Positions 41,087-49,437 of a stretch of 64,000 nucleotides of DNA are shown here, one piece after another; positions within the stretch are counted from its first letter, which is position 1, and every line of letters starts with the position of its first letter. This stretch comes from JAICXG01 sp036825615 (GTDB lineage: Bacteria > Verrucomicrobiota > Verrucomicrobiia > Chthoniobacterales > UBA10450). The stretch lies in contig DAISXY010000005.1 in the NCBI GenBank assembly GCA_036825615.1, forward strand, positions 124,001 through 188,000, written 5' to 3'. Below the pieces are notes generated by a model. It had not been told where the DNA came from, made no database searches, and saw only the letters and a list, made by a program, of their open reading frames with translations. The position numbers and the translations under genes were made by a program.

Positions 41087-43189
41087 ATGAGGCTGAAATG
41101 TTTAACTCTGGCAATAAGCCTTGTTGCGGCGCTTGAGTGCGCGCCCATGACTTCCGCCCGAATCTTTCTCACGGGAACAAACTATTCCAGCGGTGAGTTT
41201 CCGGTCGCGGCGGTGGTGCAGGATTTCAATAATGACGGCATCTCTGATATCGCGAGCGCAAATCAGAACGACAAGAATGTGAGTGTTTTCCTGAATAATG
41301 GGAATGGAACCTTTGCTCCCGCCAACACCTTTTCGGTCGGGGCGGGGGCGATCGAAGTGGCCGGCGCTGACTTGAACCGCGATGGCAAGGCTGACCTTGT
41401 CGTTACCGATGGGATTAAGTCGGCCTATGTTGTGCTCGGGAATGGGGATGGGACCTTTGGCACCGCAACCAAGATCACGCTGCATACGAACCCAATCGGC
41501 ATCTCCATCGCAGATCTAAATAGTGATGGCATCCTTGACTTAGCCATCGCTAATTTCGGACCGGAAAATAACTCCCAGGGGGAAGTAGCGATCCTGCTTG
41601 GTTTGGGCGACGGGAGCTTTGCTTCTCCGGTCTATTATCCACTCACCCACAACGGCGTCCGACTAGTCGCAATCGACCTGAATCATGACGGCAAATTGGA
41701 CCTCGCCGTCGCGGTTCAGCATTTCTCGACCGAGAAGAACGGCCTCGCCGTGCTGCTGGGAAATGGCGACGGCACCTTTCAGCCCGTCACCACCTCCGTG
41801 CCGGGCGATGCTTCGGACGTGACGGCAAGCGATTTCAATGCGGACGGAAATGTCGATCTCGTTCTCGCCGGTCTTTACTCGGACGAAGTTCGCGTGGTTC
41901 TCGGCAAAGGTGACGGCACTTTCCAATCGCCAGTCGCGTATCCGGTCGAAGGAACCGCAGATAGCGTTGCCGCGGCGGATCTGAACGGCGATGGCGTGCC
42001 TGATCTGTTGGTCGGTGGAGCGGAGGCTGCGGTTCTGCTTGGAAATGGCGACGGCACTTTCGCATCCGCTCTCTTCTATGCAGTTGGGAATCGCTTCGCG
42101 CGGATCGGCTACTTCAATGGCGATCGAAAACCGGATGTGGTCGCGGGTGGCGGTTTCTCCGCGATCGGGGTCGCCTTTGGTCAACAAGACGGCACTCTGC
42201 GCGCGCCCCGGACTTATCCCGTCGGCTCTCGGATCGATGGCTTCGATACCGCCGACTTCAATGGCAACGGCCAGACTGACGCCATCTTCGGCAGATTGGG
42301 TGATGACGGTTCGAAGTTAGCGCTCCTTTTCGGAACCGGTGGCGGCGATTTCATCCCCGGCCCTTCCTTCGGAGATTTCACTTTTGGCTCGGTTCGGGCC
42401 GCAGATTTCAACAGCGACGGCAAGGAGGATGTGCTCGGGATCCTTTTTAGCGACAACGGGTTTTATATCTATCTCGGCAATGGCGACGACACTTTCCAAG
42501 CGCCGAAAGTTACTTCTGTGCCTGGCTCTGATGAACAAGTCGCAATCGGCGACTTCAATCACGATGGGAAACCCGACATCGTGATGACAATCTATTTCTC
42601 TAACCAACTGGCGATTCTTCTGGGCAATGGTGATGGTACTTTCCAAAGCCCGGCGTATTTACCCACGAGCATGGGGTTAGGATCGCCAATTGTGAGTGAT
42701 TTCAACTGTGACGGTAATCTCGACTTCGCCGTCGCCGGAAGCACAATTAGTATTTACCTGGGTGTGGGTGACGGCACATTCCAGGCGCCCCTAACGATCA
42801 ACGACAGTGGCAACTTGGCCACGGGCGACTTCAACCGGGACGGGGTGCTTGATTTGATCGTGAGTGGACTTCCGACCGAGCTGCTCCTCGGTAACGGCGA
42901 CGGCACTTTCCAAACTCCCCAGGCTATCTTCTCCGGATCCGGGTCGCCGCGAGTTGCGGATGTAAACGGGGACAGCAAACTCGATCTCGTCCTCGCTGAC
43001 AGTTCGGATGGGCTTTGGGTGCTGCCCGGTCGCGGCAACGGCACCTTCGCTCCCGCCCGGCTGTTTGCAACCGGCGGCGAATTCACCGGCGGTTGCAACC
43101 TGGTGGATTTGAATGGCGACGGATTGCCCGAAGCAATCGTGAGCAACCTTATTAACGGATTGACGGTCCTGATTAATACCGGTCACTGA
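41087..43189 (+). CDS. Secreted FG-GAP/VCBS-repeat protein (copy 4, intact)
   Basis: 700 residues from the ATG at 41087; the track frame from 41051 lacks a proper start. Signal peptide MRLKCLTLAISLVAALECAP, then about 13 FG-GAP repeats as in 38698 with DFNNDGISDIA and LGNGDGTF cores, ending NGLTVLINTGH. Colinear with 38698 over its whole length, but only moderately similar apart from a near-identical 89-base patch. Role as for the paralogue. The 253-base gap before it shows no other gene. Confidence 0.85.
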   Translation: MRLKCLTLAISLVAALECAPMTSARIFLTGTNYSSGEFPVAAVVQDFNNDGISDIASANQNDKNVSVFLNNGNGTFAPANTFSVGAGAIEVAGADLNRDGKADLVVTDGIKSAYVVLGNGDGTFGTATKITLHTNPIGISIADLNSDGILDLAIANFGPENNSQGEVAILLGLGDGSFASPVYYPLTHNGVRLVAIDLNHDGKLDLAVAVQHFSTEKNGLAVLLGNGDGTFQPVTTSVPGDASDVTASDFNADGNVDLVLAGLYSDEVRVVLGKGDGTFQSPVAYPVEGTADSVAAADLNGDGVPDLLVGGAEAAVLLGNGDGTFASALFYAVGNRFARIGYFNGDRKPDVVAGGGFSAIGVAFGQQDGTLRAPRTYPVGSRIDGFDTADFNGNGQTDAIFGRLGDDGSKLALLFGTGGGDFIPGPSFGDFTFGSVRAADFNSDGKEDVLGILFSDNGFYIYLGNGDDTFQAPKVTSVPGSDEQVAIGDFNHDGKPDIVMTIYFSNQLAILLGNGDGTFQSPAYLPTSMGLGSPIVSDFNCDGNLDFAVAGSTISIYLGVGDGTFQAPLTINDSGNLATGDFNRDGVLDLIVSGLPTELLLGNGDGTFQTPQAIFSGSGSPRVADVNGDSKLDLVLADSSDGLWVLPGRGNGTFAPARLFATGGEFTGGCNLVDLNGDGLPEAIVSNLINGLTVLINTGH

Positions 43190-43359
43190 GGCCGCCCAGA
43201 CGCTTCAGAAGTCGGGCGAATCTTATACCGCTCCTTCTGGCCGACTTCCGCACGCTTTATTCGTTAGGCGATCAAATCGACAGCGGGGGATTGATTTTAT
43301 AAGCTCCCAGATCGGTACTCCATCACCAAGGCTTCGCAGGAGCGAGAGCGGAAACCCAG

Positions 43360-44073
43360 ATGGCGCGGCTGACCGAGGTTGGCTTCAGCAGCCCTTGGCC
43401 AGCAGTCGCCGATTTCAATAACGATAACCATGTAGATGTCGCTGTTACTGACTTAAGCGGCCAGTTAGCCATCCTGCTCGGAAAGGGTGACGGGAGTTTC
43501 GAACCGGCAATCTATTATCAGACGGCCGACACGCCGCAAAATCCTACTACGGCGGACTTCAATCTCGACGGAAATCCAGACCTGGCAATTTCCCATACCT
43601 TTAAGGGAACGGTTTCGATCTACCTCGGTCATGGGGATGGCACCTTTGATTCACCCCTGACGATCACTTCGCGAGGAGCACTCTATCTCGCGGCGGGCGA
43701 TGTGAACCGCGATAGCAAACCCGATCTGGTGGTTGGCGGCGGCAAGTTACTGAACCTCTTTGTCGGTAATGGCGATGGCACGTTTCAGGAGCCGGTAAGT
43801 ATCTATTCCAATTACGGCCCGGTGAAAGTTGCGGACCTCGACCGTGATGGCCGGCTCGACGTGACCGTTTCGCCAGAGGATGGCACGATCGTTGCCCTGC
43901 GCGGCAAGGGCGATGGCAGCTTTGCAGCGGCAGCTGAGTTTCCAATCGGAAGCGAATTCAGTGGATTTTTCGTCCTGAGCGACCTGAACGGCGACACCAG
44001 GCCGGAGGCGATTGTGAGCAACATCAGCGATTCACTGGCCGTTTTGCTCAATAGCTCGCGCGGGCGAAGATAA
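43360..44073 (+). CDS. Truncated FG-GAP protein without signal peptide (copy 5)
   Basis: 237 residues with about four FG-GAP repeats (ADFNNDNHVDVAV, LGKGDGSFEPA, ADFNLDGNPDLAI, LGHGDGTFDSPL) and a C-terminus, DSLAVLLNSSRGRR, like that of 38698. There is no signal peptide, and the protein begins in mid-propeller. The shared TTGAC-N18-TGTAAT promoter is missing upstream. It therefore looks like the 3' third of a former full-length gene whose frame is still open. Expression is doubtful. Confidence 0.6.
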   Translation: MARLTEVGFSSPWPAVADFNNDNHVDVAVTDLSGQLAILLGKGDGSFEPAIYYQTADTPQNPTTADFNLDGNPDLAISHTFKGTVSIYLGHGDGTFDSPLTITSRGALYLAAGDVNRDSKPDLVVGGGKLLNLFVGNGDGTFQEPVSIYSNYGPVKVADLDRDGRLDVTVSPEDGTIVALRGKGDGSFAAAAEFPIGSEFSGFFVLSDLNGDTRPEAIVSNISDSLAVLLNSSRGRR

Positions 44074-44202
44074 CGGCCTCACGGGCACAGAGGCTCTCGC
44101 GTTGCCGATGCCGGCAGGCGCGCGAAGATGAGGGAGCCGGGCTGTTGGTCGCATTTTTCTCGATGTGAAGGCGAACCTGGGCCGGCTCGCAAATCGTTAG
44201 GC

Positions 44203-44847
44203 ATGTCGTCCAAAACACAGCTCCAGGCGCAGCTCGATCGCCATGTCGCGCGCCTGCGTAACTGCCGGCGCTGTCCGCGCATGCATCCGCCACCCGTTTC
44301 CGGTGGCGCGGTCGTAAGCAAGGTCATCCTCGTCGGCCAGGCGCCGGGCGTGCGCGAACCTGTGGCAGGGAAACCATTCGCCTGGACCGCTGGGAAAACC
44401 CTCTTTCGCTGGTTTGAGGAAACGACCGGCATGGATGAGGAAACCCTGCGCGCGAAAATTTATTTCGCGGCGGTCTGTCGTTGTTTTCCCGGCAAAGCAC
44501 CTGGCGGCACGGACCGAGTCCCGAATCCGCAGGAGATCGTCAATTGTTCCTCGTGGCTCGACCGCGAGATCGAGCTCCTGCAACCGCGCCTCGTCATCCC
44601 GGTGGGCAAACTTGCGATCGCGCAGTTCCTCAGGCCCACTAAGTTGGAGGAAGTGATCGGACGGAGCTTCCGCGCGCAGCGTGCCGGTCGCCGCTTCGAC
44701 CTCATCCCGCTGCCGCATCCTTCGGGCGCCTCGCCCTGGCACAAGATTTCGCCCGGGCGCGAGCTGCTGGCCGCCGCGCTGCAACTGATCGCCCAGCATC
44801 TCGCGATGCGAGATTTGAATCAGGAAGGCAGGAAAGCAGGAAACTAG
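44203..44847 (+). CDS. Uracil-DNA glycosylase superfamily protein
   Basis: 214 residues from the ATG at 44203; the upstream frame to 44128 is not conserved-looking. UDG-superfamily motifs: GQAPG (45-49) for motif A, with KPFAWTAGKTL after it, and LPHPSG near the end for motif C. Cys21 and Cys24 (CRRC) with later Cys in CRCFPG and NCSS could bind an iron-sulfur cluster, as in family 4 and 5 enzymes. It would remove uracil or deaminated bases from DNA. A TCGTTAGGC word ends exactly one base before the start codon. Confidence 0.85.
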   Translation: MSSKTQLQAQLDRHVARLRNCRRCPRMHPPPVSGGAVVSKVILVGQAPGVREPVAGKPFAWTAGKTLFRWFEETTGMDEETLRAKIYFAAVCRCFPGKAPGGTDRVPNPQEIVNCSSWLDREIELLQPRLVIPVGKLAIAQFLRPTKLEEVIGRSFRAQRAGRRFDLIPLPHPSGASPWHKISPGRELLAAALQLIAQHLAMRDLNQEGRKAGN

Positions 44848-44893
44848 AAAGGCTGACAGACCCGCAAAGTCTTTTCCTGCTTTCCTGCTTTCC
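44822..44893. repeat. Inverted repeat of AGGAAAGC / GCTTTCCT words (copy B1)
   Basis: GGAAGGCAGGAAAGCAGGAAAC is followed about 25 bases later by TTTTCCTGCTTTCC and TGCTTTCC. The stem overlaps the last codons of the UDG gene and fills the gap to the ThuA-like gene. The same word set makes the repeat at 49317-49424. Confidence 0.6.
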
Positions 44894-44914
44894 TCATTCG
44901 TTCTTCCTTTCTTT

Positions 44915-45700
44915 ATGCCGAAGAAGATTCGCGTCCTCGTCTGGGGAGAGAATGTGCACGAGCGGAAAAACGCGGCCGTCAGGCAGCTTTATCCCACCGG
45001 CATCCATGAATGCATCGCCGCCGGGCTGCGGGAAGATCGCGGGTTCGAGGTCGGCACCGCCACCCTGCAACAGGCGCAGCATGGGTTGAGGAAAGCCGTT
45101 CTTGCCGACACCGACGTCCTGATCTGGTGGGGCCACGCCGCGCACGGCAAAGTGCATGACACCGTCGTGCAGCGCGTACTCGAGCGCATCTGGCAGGGGA
45201 TGGGTTTCATCGCCCTGCATTCGTCCCATTACTCGAAAATTTTCAAGCGCCTCATGGGCACGACGGCATCACTCACCTGGCGCGAAGCCGGCGAGCGCGA
45301 GCGGCTCTGGGTTTGCAACCCGGGCCATCCGATTGCACAGGGAATCGATCGCTGTTTCGAAATCGAAAATACGGAGATGTATGGCGAACCTTTCGCCATT
45401 CCTGCTCCCGACGAGATCATTTTCATTTCCTGGTTTGAAGGCGGCGAAGTTTTTCGCAGCGGTTGCACCTGGAAGCGCGGCAACGGCAAGATCTTCTACT
45501 TCCGCCCCGGGCACGAGGCGTATCCGATCTATCATCACCCGATCGTCAGGCTGGTTTTGCGCAACGCCGTCCACTGGGCTGCGCCCGAGGGCCAGAAGTG
45601 GATCGATAGCTGTCCGCAAATCTCGCTCAAACAAACGCGCGAGAAACTGCTTCGCAAAGGCCCGCGCTTGCACAAGGAAGGCGAGGCCGGATTTCGTTAG
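44915..45700 (+). CDS. ThuA-like domain protein
   Basis: 261 residues: a glutamine-amidotransferase-like fold of the ThuA family (first described in sinorhizobial trehalose use). Seen: IRVLVWGENVHE at the start, VLIWWGHAAHGKV, GMGFIALHSSHYSKIFKRLMG, HPIAQGID, and IFYFRPGHEAYPIYHHP near the end. No signal peptide, so cytoplasmic. Such genes are very common next to oxidoreductases in Verrucomicrobiota and Planctomycetota and probably act on sugars. Its TAG stop is inside a TCGTTAGGC word (45695-45702). Confidence 0.88.
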   Translation: MPKKIRVLVWGENVHERKNAAVRQLYPTGIHECIAAGLREDRGFEVGTATLQQAQHGLRKAVLADTDVLIWWGHAAHGKVHDTVVQRVLERIWQGMGFIALHSSHYSKIFKRLMGTTASLTWREAGERERLWVCNPGHPIAQGIDRCFEIENTEMYGEPFAIPAPDEIIFISWFEGGEVFRSGCTWKRGNGKIFYFRPGHEAYPIYHHPIVRLVLRNAVHWAAPEGQKWIDSCPQISLKQTREKLLRKGPRLHKEGEAGFR

Positions 45701-45797
45701 GCGAGAGAAAATCAGCAGTCACGATCACAGGAATCGGCACGGAAAGAAGGATCACGCTAACCCGACCGGTTGGAACCCCGTCGATCCAACTGTCGGC

Positions 45798-47024
45798 CTA
45801 TTTTTCCTCTTTGTGCCAGGCCGCGAGGACTTCGGCCTCGCGCTCTTTCGTCAGGCCTGCGTGCATTTTTTTCTGGCGTACCTCGCCCTGCATCTTGAAC
45901 CAATTGAGGGTGTCGCGCGCGGTCTCGGCCAGCGGCCGAAATGTGAGGCCTTTCTCGAGCGCGCGCCGGTTGCTCACCGAGCTGATCCCGCCCGCTGGCT
46001 TGTCGGGCGGCACCCATACCGGCATGTCGGTCCAGGGTGCGACATCGTGTTTCTCCAGAAAATCGGCCGGCACGAAGGTGAATTTCGCGTTCGACTGTAA
46101 AGCCGACTTTATTCCCTCGAGCATTCCGCCGATTGTCAGGCGCTCGGCCGGGCCAGTCGCGTTGTAAACCCCGGTCGCGCCTTGTTCCGCCATCCGGATG
46201 GTCCACTCGGCCAGGTCGCGTGCGTCGATGAACTGGACCGGATCCTTCGGATCACCCGGCGCAAGCACTTCACCACCGCGCTCGATCCGCACCGGCCAGT
46301 AAGTAAACCGATCCGTCTCGTCGCCCGGGCCGACGATCAACCCGGGCCGGATGATGCAGGTCTTGCCGGGGAACCATTTCTCCGCCTCCTTCTCCGAAAG
46401 CGCCTTGAGCGGACCGTAAAGAGCGAAGTTCGAGGCGATGACGCTTTGCCGTGTCTCCTTCATCGCGTCCTTGCCCTCATAGCTGGCGACCGGCGCCGTC
46501 TCATCCGAGCCGGCTTTGAGGTCGTCGCGATAGACCGAGATCGTCGAGATGAAGATGTAATGGCCGATGTTGTCCTTCAGGATCTCGCCCACATCGCGTA
46601 CCCATCGCGGCAGCATGGCGGGGTTATCAATCACCACGTCCCACTTCTTGTTCTTCAGCGTGTCGAGTTTGCCGGTTTCGCGATCGCCCACCAACTCCTG
46701 CACCCCGACCGGCAGCACGCCCGGGTGCGTCATCCCGCGGTTGAACACCGTCACGTGGTGCCCACGCGCGACCGCATATTTCACCTGGTACGGGCCGGTA
46801 AAGCCGGTGCCGCCGAGGATCAAAATGTTGAGCGGCTTGTCCGCGTGGCCGACATCGGTGGGATTATAAACCGGCGGGACGTAGGAAGGCCGCAGCGGTT
46901 TGTTAGGCAACGAAGCTTGGGGCTTTGGTGTCGATGCCGGGCTTGCCGAAGGCGGTGCGCCAAAAGCGGCGGTCGTAAGGAGCGAGAGAAGGAGCGAAGC
47001 GAGAGTCGGGAATCGACGAGGCAT
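45798..47024 (-). CDS. Exported NAD-dependent epimerase/dehydratase-family protein
   Basis: 408 residues from the ATG at 47024, which begins a signal peptide (PRRFPTLASLLLSLLTTAAFGAPP). After a Pro-rich linker comes a Rossmann domain with ILILGGTGFTGPYQVKYAVARGHHVTVFNRG (starting near residue 66) and the short-chain-like DIGHYIFISTISVY region. Export of a cofactor-dependent dehydrogenase is odd unless it folds first and leaves by Tat; only Arg-Arg at 3-4 hints at this. It is convergent with the ThuA-like gene. Substrate unknown, perhaps a sugar. Confidence 0.8.
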   Translation of the reverse strand: MPRRFPTLASLLLSLLTTAAFGAPPSASPASTPKPQASLPNKPLRPSYVPPVYNPTDVGHADKPLNILILGGTGFTGPYQVKYAVARGHHVTVFNRGMTHPGVLPVGVQELVGDRETGKLDTLKNKKWDVVIDNPAMLPRWVRDVGEILKDNIGHYIFISTISVYRDDLKAGSDETAPVASYEGKDAMKETRQSVIASNFALYGPLKALSEKEAEKWFPGKTCIIRPGLIVGPGDETDRFTYWPVRIERGGEVLAPGDPKDPVQFIDARDLAEWTIRMAEQGATGVYNATGPAERLTIGGMLEGIKSALQSNAKFTFVPADFLEKHDVAPWTDMPVWVPPDKPAGGISSVSNRRALEKGLTFRPLAETARDTLNWFKMQGEVRQKKMHAGLTKEREAEVLAAWHKEEK

Positions 47025-47349
47025 GGTTAGGCGTGGAATTTGATTACTCGTGAATCGTCTGGCCGAGACGGGCGAAACCCTACTCACGCAGTTGCAAAGC
47101 GCGAGGAAGATTCCCTTTAATTCCCTCGTAACTGCTAATGCACGGCTCGATCAGCGTACCACCCTGGATTGCGCCTTGAAATGATTCTGCGGTTTGGGAC
47201 CAGATTTGCGAAAGGGGCAGGCCGGCGCCAGACCAGTTGGGCGGCATATTAAGACAAATCCCTAGACCATGATGTGCCGATTCCCGAATACCCCTGGATT
47301 ACGCTCTGAATGCCCGACAGAACGCGTACGATTTTTCATCAAAATAGTC
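47025..47349. other. Non-coding upstream region
   Basis: About 325 bases between divergent genes with no credible ORF. It contains an imperfect direct repeat (CCTGGATTGCGCCTTGAA at 47163-47180 and CCTGGATTACGCTCTGAA at 47293-47310, 15 of 18 alike), which may be regulatory. The right end leads into the TTGACA promoter of 47388. Confidence 0.4.
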
Positions 47350-47379
47350 TTGACATGTGATGCGAATTTTGTGCCTACT
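47350..47379 (+). promoter_or_regulatory. Promoter of the dockerin-type secreted gene
   Basis: A perfect TTGACA (47350-47355) is followed by 18 bases and CCTACT (47374-47379), a weak -10. The start codon is only 8 bases further on, so the transcript would have almost no leader. Confidence 0.4.
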
Positions 47380-47387
47380 GCCCGCCT

Positions 47388-49235
47388 ATGAAACATCCAA
47401 CCCTGCAAAAAGTAAGTCTGATCGCAGTTGCCCTGGTTGCGTGCTTCGCCTTGGGTGCACAGGCCCGAACTCGGGCCAATGTTGACTCGGCGGCGCAACA
47501 CAAAAAGGCAACGAAACCAGCCATGACCGCCAGAGCCGCAGCTCATGGCAGTCACAGTGTATCATCGACCTATATGATCGATGACGGAACCATGGAAAAC
47601 GGAGTCGGCTTTGGTAACGGGCTACAGAACTTCGAATCGATTTGGCTCAACCAGTTCAATGTAATACCGGGTGCGACCCAGATTTCGGCCGTTGAAGTCG
47701 CTTGGGGCACGCCAGCATTCCCGGACCCGAGCAATAACGGTACGCCGGTAACGATCGGCGTGTGGAGCGACCCGAATGGAGATGGAACACCATTCGACGC
47801 GGTCCTGCTCGGCTCGGTCGCCGGCACGATCCAAAATGAAGGCACAGACACCTTTGTGGTCTACACCTTCTCACCACCGGTCGATTTGCCCCCGGGTGCG
47901 ACGAGCTTCTTCGTCGGCGACATGACCCCGTCCAATAGCGGTCCGGAGAAGTTCTACCAGGGCATCGACCAGAACAGCGCCCTGCATCGTCAGAGCTGGG
48001 TCGCGGCCAATGGCGACGGCAGCCCGGTGGACATCAATAACATTGGCAACAACGATTTCATCGGCATCATTGATGACTTCGGCATTCCCGGTAACTGGGG
48101 AATCCGGGCCGACTCCGGCAACATCTCGCCGACCCCGACACCGACACCAACCCCGACGCCCATGGAAGGCGAACTGCTCTGGTACAACGGTGATTTCGAT
48201 GGATCTAATGGGCTGGCCAACGAAGAAAACACCAGTCTCGGGTCCGGCCAGTACGCCCGCGTCTACGATGACTTCAATGTCACCGGCGACGGTTTTGACA
48301 TCGGCGCTGTTTTCTCAAACAACCTCGAGAACACCAACGTGACGGCCGCGACATTCGAAATCCGCCAGGGCGTTTCTGCCTTTAACGGCGGCACGATCGT
48401 CGCCAGCGGAATGACCACGACACCGGAGATTACGCCCACGGGTCGAAGCGGATTTGGTTTCACTGAGTTCACGATCCAGATCAGTGGTCTGAGCATCCAT
48501 CTCGATCCCGGCACTTACTGGCTGGCCGTCTGGCCAACCGGCGATCTGACCGGACGTTCGTTTGTTTCGACCACGAGCGGCGCCAACTGCGTCGGCACAC
48601 CTTGCGCGAACAACGACAATTCGTTCTTCGACAGCAACTTCTTCGGCGCGAGCTTCGAGCCGGCCGGTGACTTTGTCTCTCCGCCGGACTTCTCGATGGG
48701 CGTCCGCGCTCCGATCTCTGGCGGCGCACTCCAGTTGGTAAGCGCAGCCTCGTCTCAGCGCGGGTTCGCGATCGATCTGCCGTTGACCGGACCTTCCGGT
48801 GTGGAAGATCGCTCCGGCGGACCGAACAAGAAGTACTCGATTCAGATGACCTTCAATAATCCGATCGCTTCGGTCGGAAGCGCGAGCTCCACTTGCGGCG
48901 GGGTCAATGGGATCTCGATCAGCGGAAACACGGTGACGATCAAACTGGTCGGCGTGGCTCACGCCTGCAACGGATCGGACATCATGATCACGGCGAACAA
49001 CATCATGGATACATCGGGCAACAGCCTTAGCTCCGCTACGGTGACCATGGGTCTGCTCCTCGGTGACGTGAACGCTGATCGCGTGGTCGACCGGGCCGAC
49101 ATTCAGGCAGTCAAGGCGGACAAGGGGCAGCACACCGACAGCACCAACTTCCGCTCTGACGTCAGCAACGACGGCTTCATCAACGCTTCTGATGTGATGC
49201 TGGTGAGACAACAGCAGGGCACCAGCCTGCCGTAA
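47388..49235 (+). CDS. Secreted multi-domain protein with dockerin-like C-terminus
   Basis: 615 residues. Signal peptide (VSLIAVALVACFALGAQA), a beta-rich domain (about 60-240), a proline-threonine linker (SPTPTPTPTP, about 247-258), a second beta domain, and a last segment LLGDVNADRVVDRADIQAVK...VSNDGFINASDVMLVRQQQG. That segment has two Asp/Asn-rich calcium loops like type I dockerins. It could anchor to a cohesin-like partner or simply stabilise the C-terminus. Own promoter upstream and a strong terminator downstream, so it is monocistronic. No catalytic residues recognised. Confidence 0.8.
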   Translation: MKHPTLQKVSLIAVALVACFALGAQARTRANVDSAAQHKKATKPAMTARAAAHGSHSVSSTYMIDDGTMENGVGFGNGLQNFESIWLNQFNVIPGATQISAVEVAWGTPAFPDPSNNGTPVTIGVWSDPNGDGTPFDAVLLGSVAGTIQNEGTDTFVVYTFSPPVDLPPGATSFFVGDMTPSNSGPEKFYQGIDQNSALHRQSWVAANGDGSPVDINNIGNNDFIGIIDDFGIPGNWGIRADSGNISPTPTPTPTPTPMEGELLWYNGDFDGSNGLANEENTSLGSGQYARVYDDFNVTGDGFDIGAVFSNNLENTNVTAATFEIRQGVSAFNGGTIVASGMTTTPEITPTGRSGFGFTEFTIQISGLSIHLDPGTYWLAVWPTGDLTGRSFVSTTSGANCVGTPCANNDNSFFDSNFFGASFEPAGDFVSPPDFSMGVRAPISGGALQLVSAASSQRGFAIDLPLTGPSGVEDRSGGPNKKYSIQMTFNNPIASVGSASSTCGGVNGISISGNTVTIKLVGVAHACNGSDIMITANNIMDTSGNSLSSATVTMGLLLGDVNADRVVDRADIQAVKADKGQHTDSTNFRSDVSNDGFINASDVMLVRQQQGTSLP

Positions 49236-49257
49236 CTCAAGTAAGAGGAAGAATTGC

Positions 49258-49290
49258 AACCGGGAGCCGTCCAAACCGGCTCCCGGTTTT
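49258..49290 (+). terminator. Rho-independent terminator
   Basis: A perfect 12-bp stem (49258-49269 with 49277-49288) with the 7-nt loop TCCAAAC, followed by TTTTGCTTTT. Almost the same stem and loop occur at 175-205 after another secreted-protein gene. Confidence 0.85.
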
Positions 49291-49316
49291 GCTTTTCTGA
49301 GGATTGCTGAGGTATG

Positions 49317-49424
49317 CAGGAAAGCAGGAAGAACAGGAACTAAACAGAAACAAAGGCGCTACTCCCTTCCTGTTTCTTCGGTTTTCAGATTGCGAATTTT
49401 TCCTGCTTTCCTGCTTTCCTGAGA
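49317..49424. repeat. Inverted repeat of AGGAAAGC / GCTTTCCT words (copy B2)
   Basis: CAGGAAAGCAGGAAGAACAGG on the left and TTTTTCCTGCTTTCC plus TGCTTTCCTGAG on the right, separated by about 70 bases with inner CTTCCTG/CAGGAA pairs. It lies just upstream of rsmI. Shares its arm words with 44822-44893. Confidence 0.6.
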
Positions 49425-49437
49425 GATACTGCGCTGA

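Noticed and set aside
48123..48162. Short tandem CCGACACC-like units that could look like a repeat array
   Set aside because: They encode the Pro-Thr linker of the dockerin-type protein; there are no spacers, so this is not a CRISPR.
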